Shown piece after piece: positions 50,677 through 61,026 of a DNA stretch of 64,000 nt (position 1 is the first letter of the stretch; every line of letters starts with the position of its first letter). The notes beneath the pieces were generated by a model. It was not told where the DNA came from and made no database searches. It was given only the letters and a program-made list of their open reading frames with translations. The stretch is from Candidatus Gastranaerophilales bacterium (GTDB lineage: Bacteria > Cyanobacteriota > Vampirovibrionia > Gastranaerophilales > Gastranaerophilaceae), in assembly GCA_944322865.1 (NCBI GenBank), contig CALUQJ010000002.1, positions 1 through 64,000 on the forward strand, written 5' to 3'. Both the position numbers and the translations under genes were made by a program.

Positions 50677-52167
50677 ATGGGTATACCGGATTGGTTAACT
50701 AATATAATTAACAAAATACGAAAATTGAGTCATTCTATAGACAATTACAACAAAGACACAGTAATTCAATCACTGCCTTCTGTTGCATTGGTAAATCGTG
50801 CCAAAAAATATTATGAGGACGGAAAATATCTTGAATCAAAACTGATTCTGGATAAAGCCATGGAATTGCCGCAAAAGGATGCGCGTGCACTTATGTATCT
50901 GGGCATGGTTTCTGAAAAGCTCGGCAATTCAGAAGAAGCAGTTGAATATTTTCAGGATTCAGCTGATCTTAACCCTAATGACAAAACAATCTGGCAAAAG
51001 CTTGGATTTGCACTTATTGCAGTTAATAAATTTGTGGAAGCTGAAAAGTCGTTTGAAAATTCCGACAGGGTTGCGCATGGAAATACCGATACAAATACCG
51101 GCTGGGGCATGGCATTGATGAAACAACAGCGCTATGAAGAGGCACGAGAAAAATTTATTATTGCAACAAAAATCAACCGCTACAATTTTACGGCAATTTT
51201 TCTTGCCGCAGTCATGGATATGAGGCTTAATGAGTTGGATAAAGCTGAAACCAGACTTTCTTTTCTGGCAAATATAAGTCCTAACGAATCTAATACTTAT
51301 GAATACGCACATTTAAAATTCATAAAAAAAGATTATGAAAATGCGCTTTTTTATGCTCAAAAATCACTTGAATATAATTCAAGTATGCTGCCTTCATATT
51401 TATTGATTGCCGATGTCTATGCACTAAAGTGGGATGTAGAAAACACATTAAATACCTATACAACAGCAGAATCCAAAGACTTGATATCTGCCCCTTTATA
51501 TCTTGAATGGGGGCTTGCGCTTGAAAAGTTTGACCGATTTGCTGAGGCTTGTGAAAAATTAGAAAAAGCTCATGAATTAAAGCCTGATGATAAAGACATA
51601 ATTGCAAATCTTGCATTAAGTTATTATATGACAGATCAAAAAGAAGGTGCTTTTTCTCTTCTGCCACAAGCAGAAAATATATTTGCGGCAAAACTTGTTA
51701 AAGCAATAGAAAAATATGAAACCAATGATATCGAAGGTGCACTATCAGAATTGCGCGTGCTTTCAGAAGAAAATCTTGCCTGTGCACTGCCTGATTACTA
51801 TCTTGCAAAATGTTATGAAAAACAGAACAACGACACAAAAGTCAGAGATTCTTATGGTTCAGCTATAGATAAAAATCCTATTTTGTTTAGAGCGTATAAG
51901 GATTTTGCAAAATATTGCTTTGCACTTGGAGATTATGCTGAAGCTCAAAGAAAATTACGCAAGGCGCTAAAATTTGATAAAAATAATTTAGAAATATTAA
52001 ATTTATTATTTTACTGTTGTTACAAACTTGTAAAAGATAATATTTGTGAATATAATATAAAAGAAGCGCTGGGTTTTGCTCAGACAGCAGAAACTCTCGG
52101 ACGCTTCGATTACCCCGACGAAAAATCGGAATTATCGGAACTTTTAAAAAATAAACAGGAAAAGTAA
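50677..52167 (+). CDS. TPR protein upstream of aspartokinase
   Basis: 496 residues starting MGIPDWLTNIINKIRKLSH, an amphipathic helix that may attach to a membrane. About ten TPR units follow (RALMYLGMVSEKLGNSEEA, DKTIWQKLGFALIAVNKFVEA, FRAYKDFAKYCFALGDYAEA). A TTG at 50671 is a possible alternative start; I prefer ATG 50677. lysC starts seven bases after it. Binding partners are unknown. Confidence 0.82.
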   Translation: MGIPDWLTNIINKIRKLSHSIDNYNKDTVIQSLPSVALVNRAKKYYEDGKYLESKLILDKAMELPQKDARALMYLGMVSEKLGNSEEAVEYFQDSADLNPNDKTIWQKLGFALIAVNKFVEAEKSFENSDRVAHGNTDTNTGWGMALMKQQRYEEAREKFIIATKINRYNFTAIFLAAVMDMRLNELDKAETRLSFLANISPNESNTYEYAHLKFIKKDYENALFYAQKSLEYNSSMLPSYLLIADVYALKWDVENTLNTYTTAESKDLISAPLYLEWGLALEKFDRFAEACEKLEKAHELKPDDKDIIANLALSYYMTDQKEGAFSLLPQAENIFAAKLVKAIEKYETNDIEGALSELRVLSEENLACALPDYYLAKCYEKQNNDTKVRDSYGSAIDKNPILFRAYKDFAKYCFALGDYAEAQRKLRKALKFDKNNLEILNLLFYCCYKLVKDNICEYNIKEALGFAQTAETLGRFDYPDEKSELSELLKNKQEK

Positions 52168-52173
52168 GTAAAA

Positions 52174-53439
52174 TTGAGAAAGATAATAGTACAAAAGTTC
52201 GGCGGAACTTCCGTAGCTGACACAGAAAAAATTAAGAACGTAGCAAGAACAGTCATTCGCGAAAAAGAAAACGGTAATGATGTAGTAGTTGTAGTATCCG
52301 CAATGGGACATACAACGGACTATCTTGTAAAAATGGCACATGACTTAACACCAACTCCTTCCGGCAGAGAAATGGATATGCTGCTTTCAACAGGAGAAGG
52401 AGTATCTATTGCTCTGCTTGCAATAGCAATACAGGCGGCTGGATATGAGGCGGTAAGTTTTAATGCAATGCAAGTCGGTATAATGACAGAAAATGTTCAT
52501 TCAAAAGCAAGAATTATAGATATTAAGACCGAAAAATTACGTAAAAATTTGAATGAAGGTAAAATTATTGTTGTTGCAGGATTTCAAGGTGTCACAGAGG
52601 ACGGCGAGATTACAACTCTCGGTCGCGGCGGCTCTGATACTTCTGCCGTTGCACTAGCTGCTGCATTGAACGCTGAGCGCTGTGATATTTATACTGATGT
52701 AGAAGGTGTTTATACAACAGATCCGCGTGTTGTCCCGAATGCGTCAAGATTAAACGAAATATCTTACGAAGAAATGCTTGAACTTGCACATGCCGGAGCA
52801 AATGTATTACATCCCCGCAGTGTAGAAACTGCCAAACAGTTCAATGTGCCTCTGCGTGTCAGAAGCAGTTTTAAACTTGATAATTTAGGTACTTTAATAG
52901 TAGGAGTTGACAAAATGGAAATTTACAAACCGGTAGCCGGAGTTGCTGCTGATTCATCACAGGCAAGAATAGTTGTTTGCGATGTACCTGATAAACCTGG
53001 AACAGCTGCCACAATTTTCGGACGCCTTGCAAAAGAAAATATTTCAGTAGATATGATTATCCAATCCTATGCAAGAAAGGTTTCTAATACAAACGATATT
53101 GCATTCACTATTGACAGTTCTGATTTAGCTAAAACAATCTCAACTCTTAACGCTCTAAAAGCTGAATTGAATTGCGGTGAAATTAAAGTTGATGATAATA
53201 TTGCAAAAGTTTCTATAGTAGGTGCCGGCATGATTGACAGACCGGGTATTGCATCTACAATGTTTGAAACTCTCGCTGAACAGGGCATAAATATCAGAAT
53301 GATTTCAACAAGTGAAATCAAAATAAGCTGTCTTGTTGATAAAGATAAAGCACAACAAGCTGTTAAAGCTCTACATAAGGTTTTTGAACTTGAGTGTAAT
53401 GAAGTTGCGGATGTTAAAGGCACTCTGCCTGATGTCTAA
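52174..53439 (+). CDS. lysC: Aspartate kinase
   Basis: LysC phosphorylates aspartate, the entry to lysine, threonine and methionine synthesis and to meso-diaminopimelate for the cell wall. 421 residues with KFGGTSVADTEKI (about 6-18), STGEGVSIALLA, and two C-terminal ACT domains (from about 270, DVPDKPGTAATIFGRLA and DRPGIASTMFETLAEQGIN) that sense end-product inhibitors. The start is TTG at 52174. The dapL gene at 62.3 kb is the later step of the same pathway. Confidence 0.96.
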   Translation: MRKIIVQKFGGTSVADTEKIKNVARTVIREKENGNDVVVVVSAMGHTTDYLVKMAHDLTPTPSGREMDMLLSTGEGVSIALLAIAIQAAGYEAVSFNAMQVGIMTENVHSKARIIDIKTEKLRKNLNEGKIIVVAGFQGVTEDGEITTLGRGGSDTSAVALAAALNAERCDIYTDVEGVYTTDPRVVPNASRLNEISYEEMLELAHAGANVLHPRSVETAKQFNVPLRVRSSFKLDNLGTLIVGVDKMEIYKPVAGVAADSSQARIVVCDVPDKPGTAATIFGRLAKENISVDMIIQSYARKVSNTNDIAFTIDSSDLAKTISTLNALKAELNCGEIKVDDNIAKVSIVGAGMIDRPGIASTMFETLAEQGINIRMISTSEIKISCLVDKDKAQQAVKALHKVFELECNEVADVKGTLPDV

Positions 53440-53530
53440 AATATAATCCGTAAAGCAATAACTTTTTATCATAACATATTACATTTTTTCGTACTTACTT
53501 GCAAAATAATTATCAGTGTTTTAAGATAAA

Positions 53531-53547
53531 AGTGTAAGATTTACACT
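53531..53547. promoter_or_regulatory. Palindrome before typA
   Basis: AGTGTAA-GAT-TTACACT is a perfect 7-3-7 inverted repeat about 20 bases before the typA ATG. Related GTGTAAA/TTTACA symmetry precedes fba. It may be an operator or a leader hairpin. Confidence 0.35.
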
Positions 53548-53567
53548 AAACATTTCAGGACGAATAT

Positions 53568-55367
53568 ATGACTAAGACAAACGAAAATATACGTAATATA
53601 GCAATAATTGCGCACGTTGACCACGGTAAAACAACTCTGGTTGACTGCCTTTTGAAACAAGCCGGTGCGTTTCGCGAAAATCAACATGTTCAGGAACGAG
53701 TATTAGACAGTAATGATTTGGAACGTGAACGCGGCATTACAATTCTTTCAAAGAACATCTCAATCAATTATAAAAATACAAAGATTAATGTAGTAGACAC
53801 CCCTGGTCACGCAGATTTTGGCGGTGAAGTAGAACGTGTTCTGGGTATGGTTGATGGAGCATTGTTAATTGTTGATGCTGCCGAGGGTCCTATGCCGCAG
53901 ACAAGATTTGTACTGTCAAAGGCACTTGAATTAGGACTTAAAATCATTGTTGTTATTAATAAGATTGATAAACCGGCAGCCGAACCGTTAACTGCTCTGG
54001 ATAAAGTATTTGATCTGTTTACAGAATTAACTGATAGAGAAGATTTAATAGATTTTCCGTTCATTTTTTCAAGCAGCCTGAATGGTTTTGCGATTAAGGA
54101 TCTTGATGATGAAAGAAAAGATATGATACCGCTTCTGGATTGTATTTTGGAAAACATCAAACCGCCTAAAGGCGATGCATCTGCACCATTTCAATTCCGC
54201 GCAACAACTCTTGATTACAACGACTATGTCGGAAGAATTGTTATCGGACGTATTGAAAACGGTTCTGTAAAATCGCAGGAACAGGTTTGCGTAATCCATG
54301 CTGACGGCTCGCAGGAAAAAGGTAAAATTACAAAGTTATTCGGTTTTCACGATTTAGGAAGAGTGGAAATTCAAGAGGCTTTCGCTGGTGATATTGTCGG
54401 AATAGCAGGGTTTGCAGACATTCAAATCGGTGAAAGTATTTGTTCTTTGGACAATCCTCAGCCGCTTCCTTTGATAAAAGTTGATGAACCGACTTTACAG
54501 ATGAATTTTTCAGTAAATGACAGTCCTTTTGCCGGCACTGAAGGGAAATTTGTTACCTCCCGCCAGCTTCGCAAAAGACTTTATGACGAACTTGAAAAAA
54601 ATGTTAGTTTGCGTGTTGAAGATACTGACAGTACCGACGTTTTCAGAGTTTCCGGACGCGGCGAACTTCATTTGAGCATACTTATTGAAACTATGCGCCG
54701 TGAAGGTTATGAATTTCAGGTATCTAAACCGGAAGTTATCTATAAAGAAATTAACGGCGAGCATTGCGAACCGTATGAAAACTTAATTGTTGATGTTCCG
54801 GAAGGATACGCCGGATCTTGTATTGACAGGCTTTCTGGCAGAAAAGCCGAAATGAAAGAAATGCAAAATGCTAAAGGCAGAACACATATGACTTTCCATA
54901 TTCCGGCAAGAGGTCTGATAGGTTTCAGAAGTGAATTTATCCGTATGACCCGCGGGGAAGGAATTATGTATCACACATTCCTGCATTACAGACCTTATGC
55001 GGGTGATATTCCGCGTCAGCGAAACGGCTCTATCATTGCACACGAACAAGGTGAAGCAATTCCGTATGCTCTCGCTCAGTACGAGGATCGCGGTGTGTTC
55101 TTTGTAACACCTAAAACAAAAGTTTACCGCGGAATGATTATCGGTGAATGCAACAAGCCTCAGGATATTGTTGTAAATATCTGCAAAACTAAAAAATTAA
55201 CCAATATGCGCAGTGCAACAGCTGATGTAATGGTTACTCTGCAAGCCCCGAAAATTCTCTCGCTTGAAGAGAGTCTTGAATATATCGGAGATGATGAGCT
55301 TGTCGAAATTACACCTGAAAATATAAGAATACGAAAAGCGGATCTAACAAGAAAAATATACAACTAA
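53568..55367 (+). CDS. typA: Ribosome-associated GTPase BipA/TypA
   Basis: 599 residues, the usual length. GTP motifs are IAHVDHGKTTLVD (G1), GITILSKN, DTPGHADFGGEVER (G3) and VINKIDKP (G4). EF-G-like domains follow, and the C-terminal domain includes RSEFIRMTRGEGIMYHTF. BipA helps 50S assembly and stress growth at low temperature. It is monocistronic, with a palindrome before the start and a terminator after. Confidence 0.97.
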   Translation: MTKTNENIRNIAIIAHVDHGKTTLVDCLLKQAGAFRENQHVQERVLDSNDLERERGITILSKNISINYKNTKINVVDTPGHADFGGEVERVLGMVDGALLIVDAAEGPMPQTRFVLSKALELGLKIIVVINKIDKPAAEPLTALDKVFDLFTELTDREDLIDFPFIFSSSLNGFAIKDLDDERKDMIPLLDCILENIKPPKGDASAPFQFRATTLDYNDYVGRIVIGRIENGSVKSQEQVCVIHADGSQEKGKITKLFGFHDLGRVEIQEAFAGDIVGIAGFADIQIGESICSLDNPQPLPLIKVDEPTLQMNFSVNDSPFAGTEGKFVTSRQLRKRLYDELEKNVSLRVEDTDSTDVFRVSGRGELHLSILIETMRREGYEFQVSKPEVIYKEINGEHCEPYENLIVDVPEGYAGSCIDRLSGRKAEMKEMQNAKGRTHMTFHIPARGLIGFRSEFIRMTRGEGIMYHTFLHYRPYAGDIPRQRNGSIIAHEQGEAIPYALAQYEDRGVFFVTPKTKVYRGMIIGECNKPQDIVVNICKTKKLTNMRSATADVMVTLQAPKILSLEESLEYIGDDELVEITPENIRIRKADLTRKIYN

Positions 55368-55384
55368 GTCAGAGGAACAAAAGA

Positions 55385-55409
55385 GGGCGGAGCTTTTTAA
55401 GCTCCGCCC
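55385..55409 (+). terminator. Intrinsic terminator after typA
   Basis: GGGCGGAGCTT/AAGCTCCGCCC forms an 11-bp stem with loop TTT, followed by ATTTCTT. It is similar in style to the palindromes at 29577, 39900 and 58825. Confidence 0.8.
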
Positions 55410-55429
55410 ATTTCTTAAAACAAAAATTA

Positions 55430-56473
55430 TTACACTGTTTTATAACTGTATTCAGGATGTTGAGAAAGCGCTGTTTCTATTTGTTCAAAAGTCAACAAAC
55501 CTTGAGTTGCGCCGAATTTAGATACCGCTCCGGCTGAATTGACAGAGGCATACATCAGAGATTTACCGATATCACTGCCTGTTCTGCCTAATGCGGCGCA
55601 GAAAGTTGAAGCAAAAGCATCTCCAGCCCCGAGAGTTGAAACTACAGGACCGTCAAATACAGGACATAAATAGAATTTTTCACCGTCATATGCGTAAGCG
55701 CCGTGTTTACCGTCCGTGATAACTATAATCTGGTAATCTCTTACTTTTAATTTTTTCAACATTTCTTTTACATCAGGGTGTATAGGTTCGTCAGAATATT
55801 TAACCTCCCTTGTATCAGGTCTTTCCTGAATCTGGGTTGCAAGTGATGCCTCTTCTTTATTCATTACAACTATATTTGCATTTTCTAGGATTTGTTTTAA
55901 ATAGCCAAAGCCCTTTTTAATACTTGAAGAGCCGGCATTGAAACAGACAAATACATTATTTTCATGCGCAAAGGTTGCAATGTCATCTAAAACTTTTGTA
56001 CTGTCACCGTTTAAAGGCGCTATATAAAGCAGTTTTGAATTTTTGATTGCATCAAAATTTATATCACTCTTTTTAAGCAATGCATTTGCCCCTCTGTGTG
56101 CCAGAACTGTTCTGTCGCCTTGAAAACTTACAAGAATAATTGAAAATCCGGTACTTAAACTTTCATCTTGAATTATATTACTTAAATCAACATTTTTATC
56201 TTTAAATGATTCTAAGACACCGTCAGAATAAATATCATCTCCGATCTTAAAAATCGCGCTTGTTTTTAATCCCAAATTTGCAAAGTTAACAGCAGTATTT
56301 ACGCCGCCGCCGCCGACCTGGGATGTAAAGTCAGATATTTCGACTTTTGCTCCATACGGATAACTCATAAATTCTGATTTTTTATTCTTTGTATAAACAG
56401 AAACTATGTTTGCATCATCGCTCTCGACAAAAACATCCATAGTTGCACTTCCAATAGTTATTACATCACACAT
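55430..56473 (-). CDS. PfkB-family carbohydrate or nucleoside kinase
   Basis: 347 residues of the ribokinase fold. The N-terminal motif is SQVGGGGVNTAVNFANLG (about 51-68) and the C-terminal ATP/anion-hole motif STLGAGDAFASTFCAALG (about 280-297) contains the catalytic Asp. The sugar specificity cannot be fixed; ribokinase-, fructokinase- or adenosine-kinase-like activities are possible. GAGGAG precedes the ATG at 56473. It converges with typA. Confidence 0.9.
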   Translation of the reverse strand: MCDVITIGSATMDVFVESDDANIVSVYTKNKKSEFMSYPYGAKVEISDFTSQVGGGGVNTAVNFANLGLKTSAIFKIGDDIYSDGVLESFKDKNVDLSNIIQDESLSTGFSIILVSFQGDRTVLAHRGANALLKKSDINFDAIKNSKLLYIAPLNGDSTKVLDDIATFAHENNVFVCFNAGSSSIKKGFGYLKQILENANIVVMNKEEASLATQIQERPDTREVKYSDEPIHPDVKEMLKKLKVRDYQIIVITDGKHGAYAYDGEKFYLCPVFDGPVVSTLGAGDAFASTFCAALGRTGSDIGKSLMYASVNSAGAVSKFGATQGLLTFEQIETALSQHPEYSYKTV

Positions 56474-56594
56474 GTTAAGTTCTCCTCTTTGATTTTATTT
56501 TATCATAAAAAATGTAAATTAATATTAAAATACCAGCAAAAATATTGTTTCACAGGCTTTTATATTCTGCAAGCACTTAATATAGGATTTAAAG

Positions 56595-58805
56595 ATGAAA
56601 ATACAACCCCTTTTATTTAATACCCCAAAAAATAGTAACAATAATGTTAAACAAAATACACCAAATTCAAATAACTCAGTATCCGGCACCTATAATCCGT
56701 TGTATTACAAAGATTATCATTTAAGTTTTACGGCAAGACTTTTCAGAACACCTGCTAATTTTTATGCGCAACCTTTTAATCAGGCAGGCATGCCGCAAAC
56801 AATGAAAGACTATCTGAATGATGATTATGAGGATCGTCAAAATATTCCGCCGGCACAGATGATGAAAATCGTTTTTGAACCGATTAAAATTGCGGATAAT
56901 CTGGAAGATGTAAAAACAATGTTTCCGGATGAACCTCTATTTAAAAATTTAACAACAACCCCTAACAGAAAAGCACGTTCCGGCGTTATAGCAGAAATTG
57001 AGCTTATGCAGGATGAAAATACAAAATTATTCAAAGAAACAGACGACACTCTCGGATTGTATTTGCTCAAAAAAATATACCTTGAAGGTAAATCCCTGAA
57101 AGAAATAAACAAAGACTTTCAAAACGATGTAACGCCTGATTTTAAAGCCCTGAGCCCAATTGATTATTCTACAATGTCAGCTTATGGAATCAAAATGCCT
57201 AATATCTCTTTCTGGAAATCATTCCTCGCAACGCGTGAAGATTTTCCGTATGAATACAAACCGAGAAAAGCTTACGAAAGAGCAATTTCGGCACAAAAAC
57301 CGGAACAAGATCTATCTCTTGCAGATATAAAAAATCTTTCACCTGATGCAAAAACTGCTCCAGTCAAAAGGAAAGGTAAATTTGATGATGTCAAAGATTG
57401 GGAAATAGATAAGCTTGCGGATGCTATGATATCCGGTAAAGGTGATGAAGATGAAACACGCAAAATTTTAAAGAAAAAGAATATTAAACACACTGAAAGC
57501 TCAAATTTTGTGATGAAGTACATGTGGGCAATAATGCCGATAGTGCTTGAAAAAACAAATGCCTCAGCAGAGATGAAGAGCTTTTGGGCTGATTATGATG
57601 CCACAAACAAATCACAAAAAACGATTATGAGTGATTACTGGAAACAAACCCCGCAAATGCAAGCCCTTCAATCACTTATGATGAAGGATACAATCAAATT
57701 GTTTATGGAAGCATACGGTGTTGACGGAAATAACGAAGAATTTCAGCAATTACTTCAATATCCCGCAGAAATAGCAGAAAAACGCAAACAGTTCAATAAA
57801 GAACACGAACTTAAACAAAAAGAATATGAAGAAATGTTTGCAACTCTTGATGCTGAAGAAAAAGTACCGGAGCAGCCCATTGCAGAAACAACACCTGTTC
57901 AGGAAGATGTACCTGTTGAAAATAAATTAATTGATGAAATTATCATTAATCCGTTAACTGGAGATATGATAATACCTGATATTGTTACTCAACAATTTGA
58001 TGAATTATTAGCTTCAATATTAGATTTATTCCCTGCTCAAACTGCAAGCAAATACAGATCTTTTTTAAACAAACACGAACTTGCAACAAATGAATATAAA
58101 CTTGTAAGCATCTGGTCAGATGTCGAAGATTTAAGGAAAATTGTACCGGAAATGATGTCTTTTGATGACACTAAAAAGGTTAATACTATTATAAATAGGG
58201 ATTTTACAAAAGCGTATCCGGCACTATTTAATGATACAAGACAGGCGTTTGTTGATACTTTTGCATCAATGGACATAAGTAAAGCGGAAATGGTCTATTG
58301 GGAGGACTCAATGGGCGGTTTAATAAAATGTGCAAATCTTATTCCTGAGGATATGAAATCTAGTGTCCGCAAAAAAATTAATGAACGATTTAATTTCTAC
58401 AGACAGCCGATTACCAATGCAGAAAGTTACAGAATTACAAATGAAATGTTATCATTACTTGCAAATCTCAAACCCGATGACATAGAAACCAAAAGCGATT
58501 ATCTTCGTACTGTATTTTCATTGATGAAGGATTGCATGGAAACTCCTGCATTACGCAAAGACTTTAAAGATTATATTCTGAGAAATGATTTAATCAAAAA
58601 ACACGGCGGCAATATGCGAGTGCTGCTTGATAAAAACATCTCTGATAAAATCAAAAAGGAAAAAGTTCTTAATTTAATTACAACAGATGTACGTTTTGCC
58701 ACCTGGGCATCAGAGACATTGCTCGCCGTAGCTCAAAATGACCCTGTGACATATTATAAGCTGAAAAGTATTAATGAACACGTTAAAGAAAAATATTCAG
58801 AATAA
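56595..58805 (+). CDS. Large lineage-specific protein, unknown function
   Basis: 736 residues without signal peptide or membrane span. The N-terminus is low complexity and Asn-rich (MKIQPLLFNTPKNSNNN), then LSFTARLFRTPANFYAQPF starts a folded region. The segment FPDEPLFKNLTTTP to SFWKSFLATREDFPYEYKPR (about 118-225) looks well conserved and is the best anchor for a search. A charged helical central region (about 240-460) and a helical C-terminus follow. I recall related proteins in gut Melainabacteria but none with a function. Export or a nucleic-acid role are both possible. Confidence 0.7.
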   Translation: MKIQPLLFNTPKNSNNNVKQNTPNSNNSVSGTYNPLYYKDYHLSFTARLFRTPANFYAQPFNQAGMPQTMKDYLNDDYEDRQNIPPAQMMKIVFEPIKIADNLEDVKTMFPDEPLFKNLTTTPNRKARSGVIAEIELMQDENTKLFKETDDTLGLYLLKKIYLEGKSLKEINKDFQNDVTPDFKALSPIDYSTMSAYGIKMPNISFWKSFLATREDFPYEYKPRKAYERAISAQKPEQDLSLADIKNLSPDAKTAPVKRKGKFDDVKDWEIDKLADAMISGKGDEDETRKILKKKNIKHTESSNFVMKYMWAIMPIVLEKTNASAEMKSFWADYDATNKSQKTIMSDYWKQTPQMQALQSLMMKDTIKLFMEAYGVDGNNEEFQQLLQYPAEIAEKRKQFNKEHELKQKEYEEMFATLDAEEKVPEQPIAETTPVQEDVPVENKLIDEIIINPLTGDMIIPDIVTQQFDELLASILDLFPAQTASKYRSFLNKHELATNEYKLVSIWSDVEDLRKIVPEMMSFDDTKKVNTIINRDFTKAYPALFNDTRQAFVDTFASMDISKAEMVYWEDSMGGLIKCANLIPEDMKSSVRKKINERFNFYRQPITNAESYRITNEMLSLLANLKPDDIETKSDYLRTVFSLMKDCMETPALRKDFKDYILRNDLIKKHGGNMRVLLDKNISDKIKKEKVLNLITTDVRFATWASETLLAVAQNDPVTYYKLKSINEHVKEKYSE

Positions 58806-58824
58806 GATGTTAATTATATATAAT

Positions 58825-58850
58825 AAGGGGCGACCTAAAGGTCGCCCCTT
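58825..58850. terminator. Perfect palindrome shared by the 736-residue gene and pnp
   Basis: AAGGGGCGACCT and its complement flank a 2-base loop. It lies between the convergent ends of the 736-residue gene and pnp and could serve both. The T-run is short on each strand. Confidence 0.7.
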
Positions 58851-58868
58851 CAAAATTCTATCCAAAAT

Positions 58869-61013
58869 TTAACTCAAATTGGCTTTTTCTTCTTCTGTAA
58901 CCCCTTTGATTGTGAGGTTAACTCTGCCTTTATCGTCAATTTTGATAACTTTTACGATAACTTCATCCCCGATATGGAGGTGCGGTTCTATTGCATCAAT
59001 ACGTTCTTTGCAAACCTGAGAGATGTGAACCATACCGTCTTTACCCGGAGCAAGTTCTACAAAAGCCCCAATCGGAATGATTCTGACAACTTTACCTTTT
59101 AATACCATACCTTCTTCAGCATGGAAAGTTAAGTCTTTAATCATTCTTCTTGCAATTTCAGCGCCTTCCTGATCATTAGATGTAATCGTTACAACACCGC
59201 TGTCCTGAATATCAATTTCAGCGCCTGATGCATCAATGATAGCACGGATTTGTTTACCGCCAGGTCCGATAACTGTTCCGATATCTTCAACCGGAATTGT
59301 CATTGTTGTGATGCTAGGTGCAAACGGTGAAAGATGATCAGCAGGTTTTGTAATTACTTTTCTCATTTCGCCGAGGATATGCAGTCGACCTTCTTTTGCT
59401 TGAGCAAGAGCACGACGCAGGGTATCATTTGCAATACCTTTAGCTTTCATATCCATTTGCAGTGCTGTAATACCGTCGTCATTACCTGTAACTTTAAAGT
59501 CCATGTCACCGAGGAAGTCCTCAATCCCCTGAATATCGGTTAAAACAACAGGTTCTTTACCTTCTTCTGTAATCATACCCATTGCAACGCCGCCGATCAT
59601 ACATTTTACAGGAACACCTGCATTCATTAATGCCATAGAAGAGCCGCAAGTTGAAGCCATTGATGTAGAACCGTTGGATTCAAGAACATCAGATGTCACA
59701 CGGATTGTATAGCCAAATTCTTCTTGTGAAGGAAGTGCCGGAACATTTGCGCGTTCTGCAAGGTTACCGTGACCTACTTCACGTCTGCCCGGTCCTCTTA
59801 ATGGTTTTACTTCACCAACAGAAAATCCAGGGAAGATGTATTTGTGCATATAAGTTTTTTCAGTTTCAGGATCAACCCCGTCGAGTTCCTGCTTCATGCC
59901 TGGTCCTGCAAGAGTTGCAACTGAAAGCACCTGGGTTTGCCCTCTGGTAAATACAGCAGATCCGTGTGCACGCGGAATAACTCCGACTTCACACCAGATA
60001 GGACGCACATCGTGCGGTTTTCTGCCGTCCGCACGAACGCCTTCATCAAGAATCATTGTACGCATAATCTTCTTTTCTGCATTTTTAAATTCTTCAGCGA
60101 CAAAATCAATGCCTGTTTCTTCAATGATTTTTTTGATGTAATCATCTTCAGGTAATGCATCAATTTTTTCTTTAACAAGCGCTTTAGCTTCTTCAAGTTT
60201 GTTTTGTCTGTATTCTCTGTCAAAATTATGGTATGCATCAAAAATCATATCGTGAGCTGTTTCATCAATAATCTTTTTAATTTCAGATGTATCATAAGGG
60301 TTGACAAATTCTTGTTTTTCAACGCCGCACAGTTTTGCAAATTCAATCTGAGCCTCGCATTGTTTTCTGATTTCAACCTGAGCAAATTCAACAGCATTCA
60401 TAATATCGTCTTCTGTAACGAATTTACATCCTGCTTCAACCATAATAACGCTGTCGTGAGTACCTGCAACAACAATATCTAAATCAGATTTGTCAGCCTG
60501 CTGGTGGGTAGGGTTAGCTATCATATTGCCGTTTTCATCACGTGAAACACGAACAGCGCCGATAGGTCCCTCAAACGGAGCCCCTGAAAGCATTAATGCA
60601 CAAGATGCACCTAACATAGCAAGTGTATCAGGTTGGTTTTGCTGGTCATAGCTGAATAATTGTGCAACGATTTGAATATCGTTTCTATATCCTTTAGGAA
60701 ATAATGGTCTTATAGGACGGTCAATAAGGCGTGAGATAAGAATAGCTTTATCACTTGCCTTTCCTTCTGAACGATTGTAACCGCCAGGAATACGTCCGAT
60801 TGCAGACATTCTTTCTTCGTAATCAATTAGTAACGGGAAGAAGTCAATTCCGACACGTGGTTCTTTTGATACAACACAGTGAACAAAAAGCATTGTATCA
60901 CCGCATCTTACAGTGACAGAACCATTAGTGGATTGGGCATACTTTCCGGTTTCGACAGTAACGGTTTTACCGCCGATTTCAATTTGGAATTGTTTAGTTT
61001 CCGGTATTGTCAT
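58869..61013 (-). CDS. pnp: Polyribonucleotide nucleotidyltransferase
   Basis: PNPase degrades RNA 3-prime to 5-prime using phosphate. 714 residues: two RNase PH domains (first with RPIRPLFPKGY; second with GSAVFTRGQTQVLS, GPGRREVGHGNLAERA and DIQGIEDFLGDMDFKV), a KH domain (VIGPGGKQIRAI) and a C-terminal S1 domain (GMVLKGKVVRIIPIGAFVEL). The start ATG 61013 follows AGGAAAGGAC; the frame extends 21 codons upstream without support. Two hairpins in the leader fit autoregulation. Confidence 0.97.
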   Translation of the reverse strand: MTIPETKQFQIEIGGKTVTVETGKYAQSTNGSVTVRCGDTMLFVHCVVSKEPRVGIDFFPLLIDYEERMSAIGRIPGGYNRSEGKASDKAILISRLIDRPIRPLFPKGYRNDIQIVAQLFSYDQQNQPDTLAMLGASCALMLSGAPFEGPIGAVRVSRDENGNMIANPTHQQADKSDLDIVVAGTHDSVIMVEAGCKFVTEDDIMNAVEFAQVEIRKQCEAQIEFAKLCGVEKQEFVNPYDTSEIKKIIDETAHDMIFDAYHNFDREYRQNKLEEAKALVKEKIDALPEDDYIKKIIEETGIDFVAEEFKNAEKKIMRTMILDEGVRADGRKPHDVRPIWCEVGVIPRAHGSAVFTRGQTQVLSVATLAGPGMKQELDGVDPETEKTYMHKYIFPGFSVGEVKPLRGPGRREVGHGNLAERANVPALPSQEEFGYTIRVTSDVLESNGSTSMASTCGSSMALMNAGVPVKCMIGGVAMGMITEEGKEPVVLTDIQGIEDFLGDMDFKVTGNDDGITALQMDMKAKGIANDTLRRALAQAKEGRLHILGEMRKVITKPADHLSPFAPSITTMTIPVEDIGTVIGPGGKQIRAIIDASGAEIDIQDSGVVTITSNDQEGAEIARRMIKDLTFHAEEGMVLKGKVVRIIPIGAFVELAPGKDGMVHISQVCKERIDAIEPHLHIGDEVIVKVIKIDDKGRVNLTIKGVTEEEKANLS

Positions 61014-61026
61014 AATTGTCCTTTCC

